Assembly: GCA_014529385.2 (NCBI GenBank)
Contig: CM043959.1
Span: 14,135,809-14,199,808, forward strand
Direction of reading: 5' to 3'
From: Adiantum capillus-veneris
Lineage: Eukaryota; Streptophyta; Polypodiopsida; Polypodiales; Pteridaceae
DNA length: 64,000 bases
Shown here piece after piece: positions 10,856 through 22,000 of this stretch (within the stretch, counting starts at the first letter, position 1; every line of letters begins with the position of its first letter). The position numbers and the translations under genes were made by a program. The notes below the pieces were generated by a model, which saw only the letters and a program-made list of their open reading frames with translations, had not been told where the DNA came from and ran no database searches.

Positions 10856-12090
10856 ATGGCAGAGACAGGTGATCGCTCAGATTATGATCGCTCAGATTAT
10901 GATCTCTCCGAAATGTGCATGTTTGATGGGTCAGACTTTGCAGCATGGAGAGAGTGTATGCTTGATACATTGACACAGCGAGGGTTGCATCGACCATTGA
11001 GTGGTGATGCAGGTAGACCTTCAAACATGTCTGACGATCAGTGGAGGAGCTAGAGGAGATGGCACTATCTACACTCTCTTTGCACCTTGCGGAATCTGTA
11101 TATGCTCTTGTTATGTATGAGACTACTTCGAGAGCACTTTGGCGCAGATTACATGATATGTATGGTAGATCTGAGTCATCACGGACTCGTGTGAGACATA
11201 TACATTCACGAGCACGCCGACAGGTGACATGTTGGTATTGTGGTCATTCTGGACACGTTAGACGGCGCTGTTTTCGTCGTATGCGACATCGTAGGAGACA
11301 TGGCAGTCTCAGAGATGTATGTAGTGATGCCATGGACTCAGTTGCTTTGACAGTTGAGGCAGATGTAGTGTCGGAGTATACTAGTGACGGGGATGTCACT
11401 TTTACCTCGAACTATGCACGAGATGCTATACATGTGGATAGTGCACTCCCTTCGCAGTGGTTGCTAGACGCAGATGCTATATTTCATGTCACGCCGCATC
11501 GTGAATGGTTTTGTAGCTATTCTAGTGGGATGCTTGGCAGTGTACGTTTGAACGATGGATCGGTGCATGCGATAGCAGGTGCAGGAGATGTGAGACTGTC
11601 ATTACCGAGTGGTGCATCTTACTTGTTACGACATGTGCGCTATGTACCAGATTTGACAGTGAGTTTGATCTCGATTGGTCAGCTTAGAGATTGTGGATGT
11701 CAGATTTCGCTTCGAGAGCGAGATTTTGTGATGCATTTGGGTTCGCTAGTGATTGCGAGAGGTGCCAGGAGTGGTACAGGTTACCCATTGCATGTGGATC
11801 ACGGGAGAGATGGTGTTGTCTCTGCAATCATGCAGCCAGGTAGAGAGCGAGAGAGCAGGCGAGTCTCTTTTGCTTGTGGGTTGCAGAATGCTTTGCATGG
11901 AGTGCAGAGCAGTGACCTTGTTGTGCAGGTTGCGTCCACGGATGCACAGGTAGAGCGGGACATCTCTAGTGAGTCACAGCAGGATGAGTCATCAGAGGTG
12001 ATGACAGAGATGACTCACATGGATGCTGAGATGTCGGCTATTGTGGAGTCATTTCTTGATATGCTTATGCCAGAGCTTGATGCAGATTAA
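10856..12090 (+). pseudogene. Copia gag-protease, one frameshift
   Basis: The ATG at 10856 opens MAETGDRSDYDRSDYD, with a 15-bp internal duplication. FDGSDFAAWRECMLDTL follows, the Copia gag pattern F-x-G-x-N/D-F-x-x-W. The frame shifts at about 11045 and continues as ALWRRLHDMYG, after which the normal second half of gag is shortened. The zinc knuckle is CWYCGHSGHVRRRC (C-x2-C-x4-H-x4-C). The protease part has WLLDADAIFHVTPHREWF where relatives have D-S/T-G-A, so the catalytic site reads DADA and is probably dead. The LNDGSVHAIAGAGDV and LRHVRYVPDLTVSLISIGQL motifs are typical of the segment before Copia integrase. Confidence 0.85.
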
Positions 12091-12096
12091 GGACAG

Positions 12097-12531
12097 ATGG
12101 ATACTCTTGGTACACATGTGATATGTGGTGGGCACGAGGAGTCACTCCAAAGCTCGGAGTCAGAGTGCCATGGTCTCTATGATCGGGGACAGGATTGCCA
12201 TGAGTTGAGTTCTGAGTTGGAGGTGGCAAAGGTTGCCAGGGTTGCATCAACGTTCGGTGTCCCCATGTACGAGATGCTGATCTCGAGGCCCGACATAGTA
12301 GCTGCAGTGGGAGAATTTGCAGCAGGGTTGATTAGTTGTTCGCTGACTGATCTCGGCATAGAGCATAGGGGAGGTTTGCAGGTATTGGACCGATACTTGC
12401 AAGAGTGCATGAGCTCTTGTAGACTCTTTGTAGAGCTTGGAGCTAGCTCTGTGTGGCTTCCGCAGCGGGATGTTTGTCTATCAGTAGAGCCGGATGCACT
12501 AGCTCATCGAGAGTCAGTGGGCATAGGTTGA
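12097..12531 (+). pseudogene. Remnant of Copia RT/RNase H junction
   Basis: The frame contains FGVPMYEMLISRPDIVAAVG and, further on, EHRGGLQVLDRYLQ. These fit the end of the Copia RT region (G-S-L-M-Y-A-x-x-x-T-R-P-D-I and the following EHW...LRYL). The catalytic part of RT and all of integrase are missing between 12090 and here, which shows an internal deletion. No RNase H active-site motif follows. Confidence 0.6.
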
Positions 12532-12596
12532 GAGAATATCTCACCTTCTATTAGTTGTACACTAGTAGATCTTGCTTAAAGGCACATTGGCCTTTA

Positions 12597-12606
12597 AGTG
12601 GGAGGT
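12597..12606 (+). other. Copia polypurine tract
   Basis: The purine-rich AAGTGGGAGGT directly precedes the 3' LTR, the position used to prime plus-strand cDNA. Confidence 0.7.
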
Positions 12607-12797
12607 TGTTGGGGTTAAGGCCTATGTGCCTTGACCGGTCGTCCACGTCATGGGCGCCCGCCCACTGTTACCCTATACTTATAGTGAGTATACTGTATAG
12701 AGGGAGCTGCCACTTCACAGTCTCCCCACCCACATCATGTGTGTGTCTCCTTCTCTCTCTCTCACTCTCCGTCTGTGGTGCTACCTGATCCCCTTCA
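12607..12797 (+). repeat. Copia 3' LTR (191 bp)
   Basis: Matches 9026-9213 almost base for base, from TGTTGGGGTTAAGG to GATCCCCTTCA, and is followed by the target duplication ATGTG. Confidence 0.95.
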
Positions 12798-12802
12798 ATG
12801 TG

Positions 12803-13221
12803 GGTGTACCTAAAGGTACCAAAGGATTTTGAAACAATCCGTACCTTCGTGATATTGTGGGCCATTCCAAATTATCAAGAAGATTAGTGATGTCTCCTAC
12901 AAATTGGATCTATCCTTCCACCTTAGTGTCCATCTCGTGTTCCACGTTGGTTGCTTGAAGGAACGGTTGGGACAAGATGAATAGGTAGTCCCTTTGGAGG
13001 TTTGGAAATACCTCTCGTTATATTCCACTCGAACACGAATTGGTTCTTGACCTAAGGGTCAAAAAGTCTCATTGACATTCTGTCCCACGTATTTGATCGA
13101 GTGGAAGCATTGACCTAAGTCGAGTGCTACTTGGAAATCGGTAGAATCATTGGGAAGTTGTTTCCCCGGTTTCATAACCGAGAATATTACCGAGGACAAC
13201 AACTAAAACTAAGGGGGGAAG
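12803..13221 (+). pseudogene. Gypsy integrase C-terminus and polypurine tract
   Basis: Plus-strand reading from 12857 gives GPFQIIKKISDVSYKLDLSF, HLSVHLVFHVGCLK and later a degraded tail. This is the GPF/Y motif region plus the chromodomain-side segment (P-F-x-I...Y-x-L-x-L-P...H-x-V-F-H-V-S-x-L) at the end of chromovirus integrases. Stops follow in the chromodomain zone. AAGGGGGGAAG at 13211-13221 is the polypurine tract before the LTR. The orientation is opposite to the integrase core at 8545-9020, so these were not one intact element. Confidence 0.8.
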
Positions 13222-13500
13222 TGTTACGTCCCTAGACATCAAGATGCGTGCATGAGCTTTGTCCGACCAAGTGTGAACATGGCCCTATGGTTAGGGTGTT
13301 GAAGAAGTCCAACCGTTTGGTGTGGGATTGGTGGTATGGGACACTAGACCTTGTGGTAGAGGCTAGCCCAATGGCTGCAAGCTCCAGGGCTTGAGGGGAG
13401 CCCCTATTGGCTCTATGGTTGGGAGGTGAGTCTGATGTCCGCTCTCTAGGCTGGTTTATGCGTGAGTATGGATTTTGTCATGTCATGTGTGTAGAATGGA
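13222..13500 (+). repeat. Start of Gypsy 3' LTR, end unclear
   Basis: TGTTACGTCCCTAG directly follows a polypurine tract, the common start of plant chromovirus LTRs. I cannot find the second LTR copy, so the right boundary is a guess; a different coding-like repeat begins at about 13511. Confidence 0.55.
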
Positions 13501-13510
13501 TCTGACACCA

Positions 13511-13665
13511 TTTCTTCAGCAGCAGTACCTCCTCTATCTCCTCTGGGTCCGATGGCATCCCCCTTGCTTGTACCTTCTTCACATGGCCCCCTTTCTTCAG
13601 CAGCAGTACCTCCTCTGTCTCCTACAAGGTCTGATGACATCCCCCCTGCTTGTTGTACCCCCATA
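13511..13665 (+). repeat. 81-bp tandem repeat in a proline/serine-rich coding-like stretch
   Basis: TTTCTTCAGCAGCAGTACC starts at 13511 and again at 13592, giving an 81-bp (27-codon) period. One frame reads SSAAVPPLSP in both units and then a DNLDRDDIP tail. This resembles the low-complexity linker between Copia integrase and RT, but I cannot confirm that. Confidence 0.6.
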
Positions 13666-15996
13666 GATAATCTTGATAGAGATGATATTCCATAAAGTGT
13701 ATTTATGTCACAATATGAGGAATTCCCGCCTCTTGTATTGATCAGATTGTACATGCTAGGGAATCTAGGAGGACGAAAACAAGAATTGGTCGTTTTTTTA
13801 GTTGGATGTATATAGTCATATTTTGGATTATTTTCTTTGATGTCATAGAAATTTTGTATGCTTTAACTTGAAGAGTGTGCCCTCAAGATGTAGGAGATGT
13901 TATTTGTTTCTTTTTGATAGAAGAGGGAGGGAGTGGCTTGAGCCTTGATAGATGGAAATTAGATTCTGGAGCAAGAGAGTTAAGAGGGAAGGTGAGCAGA
14001 GGGGAATTGCCACTTGAGCTTCATCTTCAACTTTTAAGCCTTCAAAGTTTAAATAATGGTCATAATCTAGAGGTTACCAAGCGCCTTATATGGGGGAAGG
14101 AGAGGCTTCCAAAAAAGGGCCAAAAACTGCCCATTGAAATGTTCGAAGAAGATGACCATTCCCGCATGGTGTTCCAGACGTTTCAAACTGGTGGAACGTT
14201 TAGGCTTCTTACAAACTGAAACTAAGCCAAGTGACCTAAAAAACACTACTAGATTGCCCCAAACTCAACAAGCTAGAATTCCTCTTCGTTTCTATGCACG
14301 GAGGGCCTAGAATCTCGTATGCCCCCACTAAACTGATCATTACTACCATCTGAAAGAATACCTTCTGGGATGTATGAGTTTGAACCCTCATATCAGAGCA
14401 CATCTCATGTAGACTTAACTAATTGGCACGGACCAGAGACTTGCGATCTACATGACGCTCTGGTGTGGGAGCAATGGTATTGTTAGCTATAGGTTTTCTA
14501 GGATTTATGTATGCTACATCTAGAGATCTCTCAGATACTCCCAAGTCCACATTTTATTGCTTGCATGAATTCATTCAATAGTTTTAGGTACTTCCCGTCT
14601 TCTTGCTGTGACCCATATACCATGCTGACTTGACAACGATCTCCACATAAGAATAATTTCTATTGGAAGGGTGCATCAAATGGAGACAAATGCTTGCAGA
14701 GGTGAATGCCTTGTTCCCTATAATTGAAACTTTAACAAAGGCAAATAACTTCAAATCACTGTAGTATGTTGACTACTCTTCCACTTTCCTATTGGATAGA
14801 GACGTCGAGTTGCTTGCAAGCTCTCTGATGCTGAGTGTTTCTTTTCTATGCTTCTTGTAGTGTCATTGTGAATACTAGAATACCTCTTTTGTTAATTTCT
14901 CCCAAGAAGTCTTCTATCCTAAATCAATTGAAAATATCTTCCTACTTTGGAGAGAGGTAATGAAAGGTTACATGCCAATAAATATTCTCAATTGATTAAA
15001 TTCCTAATTCGAAGTCTGGGATGAAGAGAAAAACATGAGACGTGTTCTACACGACAAGAAAAGCACTACAACTCGTGCAATATGGGGAGATTGTGGACAC
15101 TAACCAAAAAAATCATCCAGTCTCTGTATTTTACAGATGGTGTATCTAGTTGTTGTGTAAAAGTCGGAATGGTATCAATTGGAACTGCTGTATGTTTTAT
15201 GGATAATTGTGAGACTGCCTATTTTGAGAGGCTCAAATGCCAAAGGCTTAAATTGCAAGAAACATAATATGGTTACTTTGTGTCCAGTCTATTTGTTGGA
15301 GACACCATCAGCTTGAAAGTGAGGGAGAGGTTGAGGGAAGTTACAGACAAAATAGAAAGAAAGGTCATATTAACATTTTTGAATGGCCAAATTGGTGTCT
15401 GCAACAAACTGAATCACAAAATGGAATGTGAAGGTCTCTGCATGTCATGAAAATAGTTGATAGCAATGATCTGTCACTGTAGATGGTGGCTGATCACTCT
15501 ACCCTGTGCCCAATCACTAAATGCTAGAGATGCACAGGCTAATGCTCCTCGGCAACTTCTCCTAACTTCTGGTTAGGATCTCCTCAAATAGCGGCTGGCA
15601 TATGCAGATACATGAGCATGTAATCAACTACAGTCTTCTTGACTTCATGTCCAGTACAGCTTAGTCCTTTTACCAACCAAGCTCGATTGGAACTGTCCCA
15701 TTGGCATATACAAGTCAAGAAAATGCACATGCAAACATGCTTCAACATGCTCCTGTGTACCAAGAGTTTTTGCCATATGAATAATGTCCTTGCGTTAAAG
15801 CTACATCTTAATTGTAGACCTAAAAGGTCTTGACATTTTCCTTGATAGTGCAATCCATTTTCTATGTTAATCAGGTGAGAATGTGCACATAATTTTATAT
15901 AAGACGGAAGAGAATTTGTATTTTCAACTTAGAAACTGCAAGCTGTATGTTAGAATCAAGTCCGTACAGGTATTTCATCAGGTAATGAAGGCATAC
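13666..15996. other. No gene recognised
   Basis: Only short ORFs are present (for example 13875-14219 plus and 15082-15267 plus), none with a recognisable family pattern. If the LRRC9-like gene ends in the window, its last exon should be on the minus strand here; I looked for one and found none I could support. Confidence 0.5.
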
Positions 15997-16080
15997 CTCA
16001 GTCACATCTTCCCCATCGAGGCAGACCAACTGTCCCAGTATGCTAATTACTGCAGATCTATAATGCTGTTGTCGACAAAT
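15997..16080 (-). CDS. LRRC9: LRRC9 exon, LRR cap (28 codons)
   Basis: Acceptor GACTTGCAG|ATTTGT, donor ACTGAG|GTATGC, phase 0-0, 86 bp after the previous exon. It reads ICRQQHYRSAVISIL, then LVCLDGEDVTE, the NPICR...LDG cap that ends the final LRR block of LRRC9. About 50-100 residues should follow in the full protein; I could not find that exon. Confidence 0.9.
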
Positions 16081-19000
16081 CTGCAAGTCAGAAAAGCTAT
16101 CATGAAATCGTTTCCATTATTGTACCTCCATCCTAAGGGAACAAGAATAGAATCTTTATAAAATACCGGGTTTTCTGATAGAGTAAGTTCCTGAAGGCTT
16201 CTTAGAGAGGATAACTCCTTGATACAAGAGAATCCACCGAGTCGATCCACCATAAGATAGTTCCCCGCAAGATTGAAGGTTCTCAATGATGGAAGTTGTT
16301 CCATGAATTTTGCAGTTTTTATTGTGTTGTCACTCAAATGTATTTCTTCCAAAGAAGGTAGGTTGTCAAAAGAGGAAGGCTCAATCTTCTTTATGAAATT
16401 ATGATCCAAATATAGCTTTTCTAGAAGCAGAAGGCCACTCAGTCCATCAATCTGAAATGCATTTTTAAGAAATGATTCTAATCAGACAATTTAAAGACAA
16501 AAATGGATGACTATTGGAGGCAGAGAAGTTGGTGTATGAACAGCCTTTTGATTATGTCAGTGTCTTTACCTTAAGGTAATATATTGTAGCTACATAAGTT
16601 CCTATCTTTGTTAGCAGTGAGTTTTTACGGTCTTTTTACTTTGTTGCAAGCCTCCTTGGTATCTAGTGCCTAAGTTGCCTACTAGACCAGTTTCAGAAAG
16701 GAACCATCAAAAGTAAATAATACATTGCGTGCATCATTTAGTTAGGCCTGAACATGGTTTCATCAGCATCCCCAAAAGTGGAACCATGTATCCAAGGAAT
16801 ACTAAAAAGGGGGCAGCCTGTCCATACTAAATCCATGATGGTGCATCCAAGGAATACTAAAAAGGGGACAGCCTGTCAATACTAAATCCATGTAGCTCAA
16901 ACCAAGCTGATATCTATGCAAACCAACATGAAGTATCACCCTCACTGGCCAGTTGTCACGATGACTCACGCGCTAGTCATGCATATTTTGTGTGGTAGCT
17001 CCCATATGCTATGAATGAAAGACGTTGATCTAGTAAGAGCCTCCACTACAATTGGTGGTGCGCTCATCTGAGCTCTGATAATCTCACGTGGCACTGAGGC
17101 TTTCAACCCAATCAGCCTGGAGATCATGGATATGCGTGGTCTCTCCATGGATCTCCAGCCATCATATGTGCGCCCGCTGCGCTGATCTACTATGATGGTC
17201 GAGGCTAGGCCCCCATATCTGCACTGCATAAAGCATGGTGGAAGTGACCAATGTGTCAAATAACCACAACTTTGAATTGCTCGTTACTGCTGCCGCGCAC
17301 CCCCCCCCTCTCGCCATCGCTGCCTTCCCCCCTGCCCTTGCGCGCCCTGTGCCTCTCAGCCCCCCCGCCTCACCCGCTGCCTCTCAGCGCGCCCCTGTGC
17401 TCGCAGCCCCTCAGCGCGCCCTCCCCCCACCTTTCCCGCTGCCCGCTGCGCCACCCAGCCCGCCTGCTGCCCTTGCCGCTCAGCCCACTACCCCGCCCAT
17501 CACGCCCGCTGCCTCTGCTGCTCGGCCCACTACCCCGCCCGCCACTCGCCCATCACGCCCGCTGCCTCTGCCGCTCGGCCCGCTTCCCCGTTGCCGCTGC
17601 CTTATCCGCATTGCGCCCCCCCCCGGCGTCCGCCTTTGTTTTGTTTTTTCGCCTTTCTCCCCGAAGATTTCCTTCAGCTGGCATTGGCAGTATCCCCCTC
17701 GTGGGACAGTGCTCCTCAAGGTCGTTGACAGCGTTATCTCTCTTTCCTCCTTTCCGACACAGCAGTAGACACAGATGGAGGCTCCAGCTCCGCCACAGAG
17801 GGACTCGCCCGAAGCCCCCTCCCCCAACCCCGCTGAGCCCACCATTCGACTTGCTCTTTCACCGGCAGAGCAAGCGAGCCTAGCTGCTGAGGTAGAGCGC
17901 TTGCAGGCGACGTCGGTCATCTGCAAGATTCTCAGCACCCGACCTAGCAGAGGAGAGCTGCGCGACCTTCTCCAGGCCCGCCTTCTCTCAGAGGTGGGCA
18001 AGATCTTGGATGTCCAGATTCTCAGACGGGGTACTACCAGATCGAGTTCGAGACCTCCAAGATGGCTTCCAAGGTCATAGCTATGAGTCCACTGGCCATC
18101 CGAGCATCATGCGCCCACTTTCGACAGTGGCGACATGGTTTTGACCCGACTTCGGATGTGCTAGTAGAGGAGGCAGACATCCCCATCTCAGTCTGCTTTC
18201 CGGGTTTACGGAGGGAGTACCTACCTCTTCTTTCCAGGATTGGCTCCGCCATCGGGACTGTCCTGGAGACACCTCGTACGGCAGCATCAGTAGCTGCCAA
18301 GGCGGCTGGCATCCCCTCAGTTCGAGTTTTGGTCAGAGATACCCACACTCTCCCAAAGGTCATCCTTTTGCCTTGGGTGAGTGGGGGTTGTTTTCGACAG
18401 AGTGTGGAGTACTTGGGCCTCCCGAACCAGTGCTTCATTTGCAGACAGTTGGGCCACCTAGCGAAGGCCTGTCCATAGAGGAAGCCAAAACCTGCACCTC
18501 AGCCTTAGCCCCAGCCTGCTGCGAAGGCTGGGCCGCAACCACAGCCAGCGGCACAATGCACAGATTCAGAGCCACCCTCCGAGCCTGGGGCTCCAGCGGA
18601 GGAGGGGTGGCAGCAGGCCCGTGGTCGTCGACGCCAGGGGCCATAGCGACAGCCTAGCACTCAGAGTGGGCCTCAGGTGCCTACTCAGCAGCAGTGGGTT
18701 CCCATGGGGAACCGCTTTGGTCCTCTTGAGCAGGAGGAGCCCCCTACGCCAACCTCCACCTCCGCTTCACCCTCGCCAGCCGCCCCTCCTTCAGAGTTCC
18801 CCTCCTCCTCCTCATCCTCCCCCCCGCCCTCGGCTCCCGTCTACTCCCCACCTCGCCCCTCTACCTCTGTCGCCCCACCCCGCCCCTCTTCCCCTCCGCC
18901 CCCCCCAGCTCCTTCTCCCCCCCCTCTTGCTCCAGTTCCACAGTCGACTCAAGAGACTGGTCCCTCGCCGGCGGCTCGGAGATCTCTTGGCAGCGCCTTT

Positions 19001-22000
19001 GCCACGAGTCGCCTAGCGAGAGAGGGTCAGCCCTTCTTGCGGCCCCCTATGCAGATTCAGACATCTTCCCTTGCAGCTATCCCTCGCGGTCTGATGAGTG
19101 TTGACCTCCGACGCCGCTGGGATTTCTTCGACTACGGGTTCACTCGCTTTCTCGGCGATTCCGCAGCAGACCACGAGGCAGCCTGCTTCAGGGTCCATGC
19201 TTTGTTCCTCGCCGCTAGGGGGATAGAGGCCTTGGACTCAGCAGTTGGATTCTCCTTCCCCCTCTGTGGTAGGGCCGAGAAAGAGTGGTCCCTCGACTCA
19301 CTGTTGAGATGGTTGCACACACAGGTTCTCGAGTTCTCTCACCACATGGGAGAACTTGTAGTTAGAGATTTGCTGCAGACTTTGTGGCCACTGGCCAAGT
19401 TTGCGGTGACACCCCCAAACTCAGCAGGATGTAGGCACATTGTGGTGTACTTTTTTGCTGATACGCAGTGTTTGCCTTGCTATGTATACATTCATGAGGA
19501 CTCCTGGACAGAGGAGGTTGCTTTACGCACGGCTCGTTCAGCTTGGGCTTGGGCTAGGCACTCAGAGCAGTCTCGCCTATCTAGAGGACGCTCGGATGCG
19601 GATTACTCCCCATCTAAGCCAGCCTCGAAGATAGCACGTCTTGCTGCTGCGGCAGCATCTGTTCTCTCTCGCTCACCATGAGGATCATCTCATGGAACGT
19701 GCAGGGACTAGGTGAGCCCCAGTTTCAGCGATTGCGCCAGGAGCTTCAGCGTTGCCTTGTGGGAGGAGAGATTGATCTCCTTATGCTTCAGGAGCACCAT
19801 CTGTGTGAGAGCCGCATTCGGCGATGTGGTCAGATTTTGCGTGGACGATATGATACCTTTTGGTCAGCTGCTTTTAGACCTCAAGGCATCCAGGGTGGGG
19901 TATGTATGACTATTGCAGATTCATTGTAGCAGGCCATTGTGGGCAGAGGGATTATTGTGCCAGGCAGGGCTCAGCGGCTTACTATGCAGGTTCAGGGTGG
20001 TCTTGTGGGCTTCCTGAACATCTATGCGCCCAATGTGGCGAGTGCTCATGTAGAGTTTTGGTCACAGATTGTTGAGTCCTTGCTGCCGCCGGCCGACCAT
20101 TGGTGTGTAGGAGGGGACTTCAACATGTTGGAGGACCCTTCTGACAGGATTCGAGGCAGCCATGCTACTGTGGATGGCGTCGAGTTAGCAGCTTGGGAGA
20201 GGTTGTGTATGACTTTGAGGGTCTCAGATACATGGCAGAACTCTGGCTTTGTGAGGCCTCCAGACAGTCTTGCCTTCTCTAGATCGGACCGCAGACTGGG
20301 AGGAGTGAATCTATCGCGGATAGATCGCTTCTACACTAGTGACCACTTCAGTGACTTGGGGGGGTCAGTGGGCATCCTGGCAGGGACATCCTTCTCGGAC
20401 CATGCACCAGTGATCCTCACAGTGGCAGATAGGCAAAGGAGTGGGAGCACGATGCTTCGCATCCCAGAGCGGGTCTTGTTGGACTCAGCACTCAGAGAGA
20501 GGGTTGAGGCTCTCTAGACAGAGGGCATGGACAGCCAGGTTCTAGCTGCAGACAGAGTGGCCTTAGGCCTAGCTCAGCTGAGCCACTTTTTTCTTCAGGA
20601 GTCTCTGGCTCGACGGGCTGCAGCGAGAGAGGAGGAGCAACGTCTCAGACGAGGCATTGCTTCACTACAGAGGATGCACGAGCAGCATCCAGACAGTCCA
20701 TGGTTGGAGGAGCAGTTACAGTAGGCTCGACAGGAGTTTGCTAGCACAGAGGAGAGGCGTCATGAGTTTGCCTTCCACCGACAGGCATCTCCGTGGACTC
20801 AGGTGGGTGACAGAGTGACTGGGGATTTTTTTGAGACAGTGGGACCTCGGCACTCGCATGCCAAGGTCAATCAATTGAGGAGACCCGATGGGTCAGTTGC
20901 TTGTGAGCCCGAGGATATGCGTGTAGTTGCTACTAACTTTTACCGTGAGTTACTGTCAGCTGAGCCCTCGACAGAGCGGCAGGATGCATGCAGGGAGCAG
21001 GTTTGGGCACAGATGCCTTGTCTTGTGACAGAGGAGATGCGCCAGAGGCTAGAGATGCCACTTCAGCTTGAGGAGCTGCACACGGCTCTTAGGACCCTCC
21101 CTAGTAGTAGCTGTCCAAGTGAGGATGGGTTTACTCCCAGCTTTTTCTTGGAGTACTGGGATCTGCTTCGCCCAGATCTTTGAAGTGCCTTTCAGTACAT
21201 TTTGCACACAGGAGTGATGTCTGATAGCATGAGTGAGGGCTTGATCTACCTTATCCCAAAGGAGGGTGGCTCCTTGGATGAGATTCGATAGTGGCGCCCC
21301 ATCACCATCCTCAACTCAGCCTACAAAATTCTTGCCAAGGCTCTGAGTTTGAGGATTCAACCACTTTTGGAGAGCCTTATACATGGGACCCAAATAGGTT
21401 TTGTCAAGGAACGCAGTATCCTTAACAACATCTTCACTTTCAGGGAGGCTTCTGCCCTGGCACGGCTCCGTGGGGAGGACCTTGTGATTCTTCTTCTCGA
21501 AGGCATACGACAGAGTTGACTGGGACTTTCTTGAGGGCACTCTACGCAGGATGGGCTTCTCAGATGCTTGGATCAGAGGGGTGTCAGCCTTGTACAGACA
21601 GGCTCACAGTCAGGTGCTTTTGGCAGGAGGTAGAGGTGAGCGCTTCATGCTCACACGCTCGGTCAGACAAGGTTGTCCTCTTGCCCCCTTTCTCTTTCTG
21701 TTCTATGCGGAGGCGATGAGCAGATTTTTGGTGTCACAGCAGGTTGGTATGCGGGGCTTAGCACTCCCTATTCGGGGAGATGAGCTACTGGACGCTGAGT
21801 TTGCCGATGACTCAGCCTTGTACTTAGAGGGCCAAGAGGCCAATCTGCACAAATGTGAGCAGGCTTTGGAGACCTTCTGTTGTGCATCGGGCGCACTGAT
21901 CAACTGGAGAAAGACAGTGGCTTTCTCGGTTGGTAGTGCTCCTGTGCCAGATTGGATGCTAGGCAAGGGTTTCAGGTGGATTCCCCCAGGGACTGCAGTT

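Larger units (their letters stand above)
9026..12797 (+). mobile_element. Non-autonomous Ty1/Copia element with intact LTRs and TSD
   Basis: Two LTRs (9026-9213 and 12607-12797) start TGTTGGGG and end CTTCA. They are flanked by the 5-bp target duplication ATGTG at 9021-9025 and 12798-12802. A tRNA-iMet-type primer site follows the left LTR and a purine-rich tract precedes the right one. The interior is 3.4 kb and codes for gag and a protease-like domain plus a scrap of the RT end; integrase and most of RT are missing. The element could move only with enzymes supplied by a complete relative. Confidence 0.93.

Noticed and set aside
13875-14219. 114-codon plus-strand ORF
   Set aside because: No recognisable domain, no neighbours; treated as chance.
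15584-15853. Possible LRRC9 tail exon on the minus strand
   Set aside because: The translation has no similarity to the LRRC9 C-terminus, and splice sites in phase are lacking.
16126-16166. Reading through 16166 so that the exon ends at GGATGGAG|GTACAA (16126)
   Set aside because: That choice breaks phase with the next exon, whereas the donor at CCG|GTATTT gives NP/ICR in frame.
17251-17883. Proline-rich ORFs at the start of LINE A
   Set aside because: Low-complexity C-rich leader; two overlapping frames are open only because of composition.
18621-19016. Proline-rich ORF in a second frame of LINE A
   Set aside because: Shadow of the ORF1 linker in the adjoining frame.
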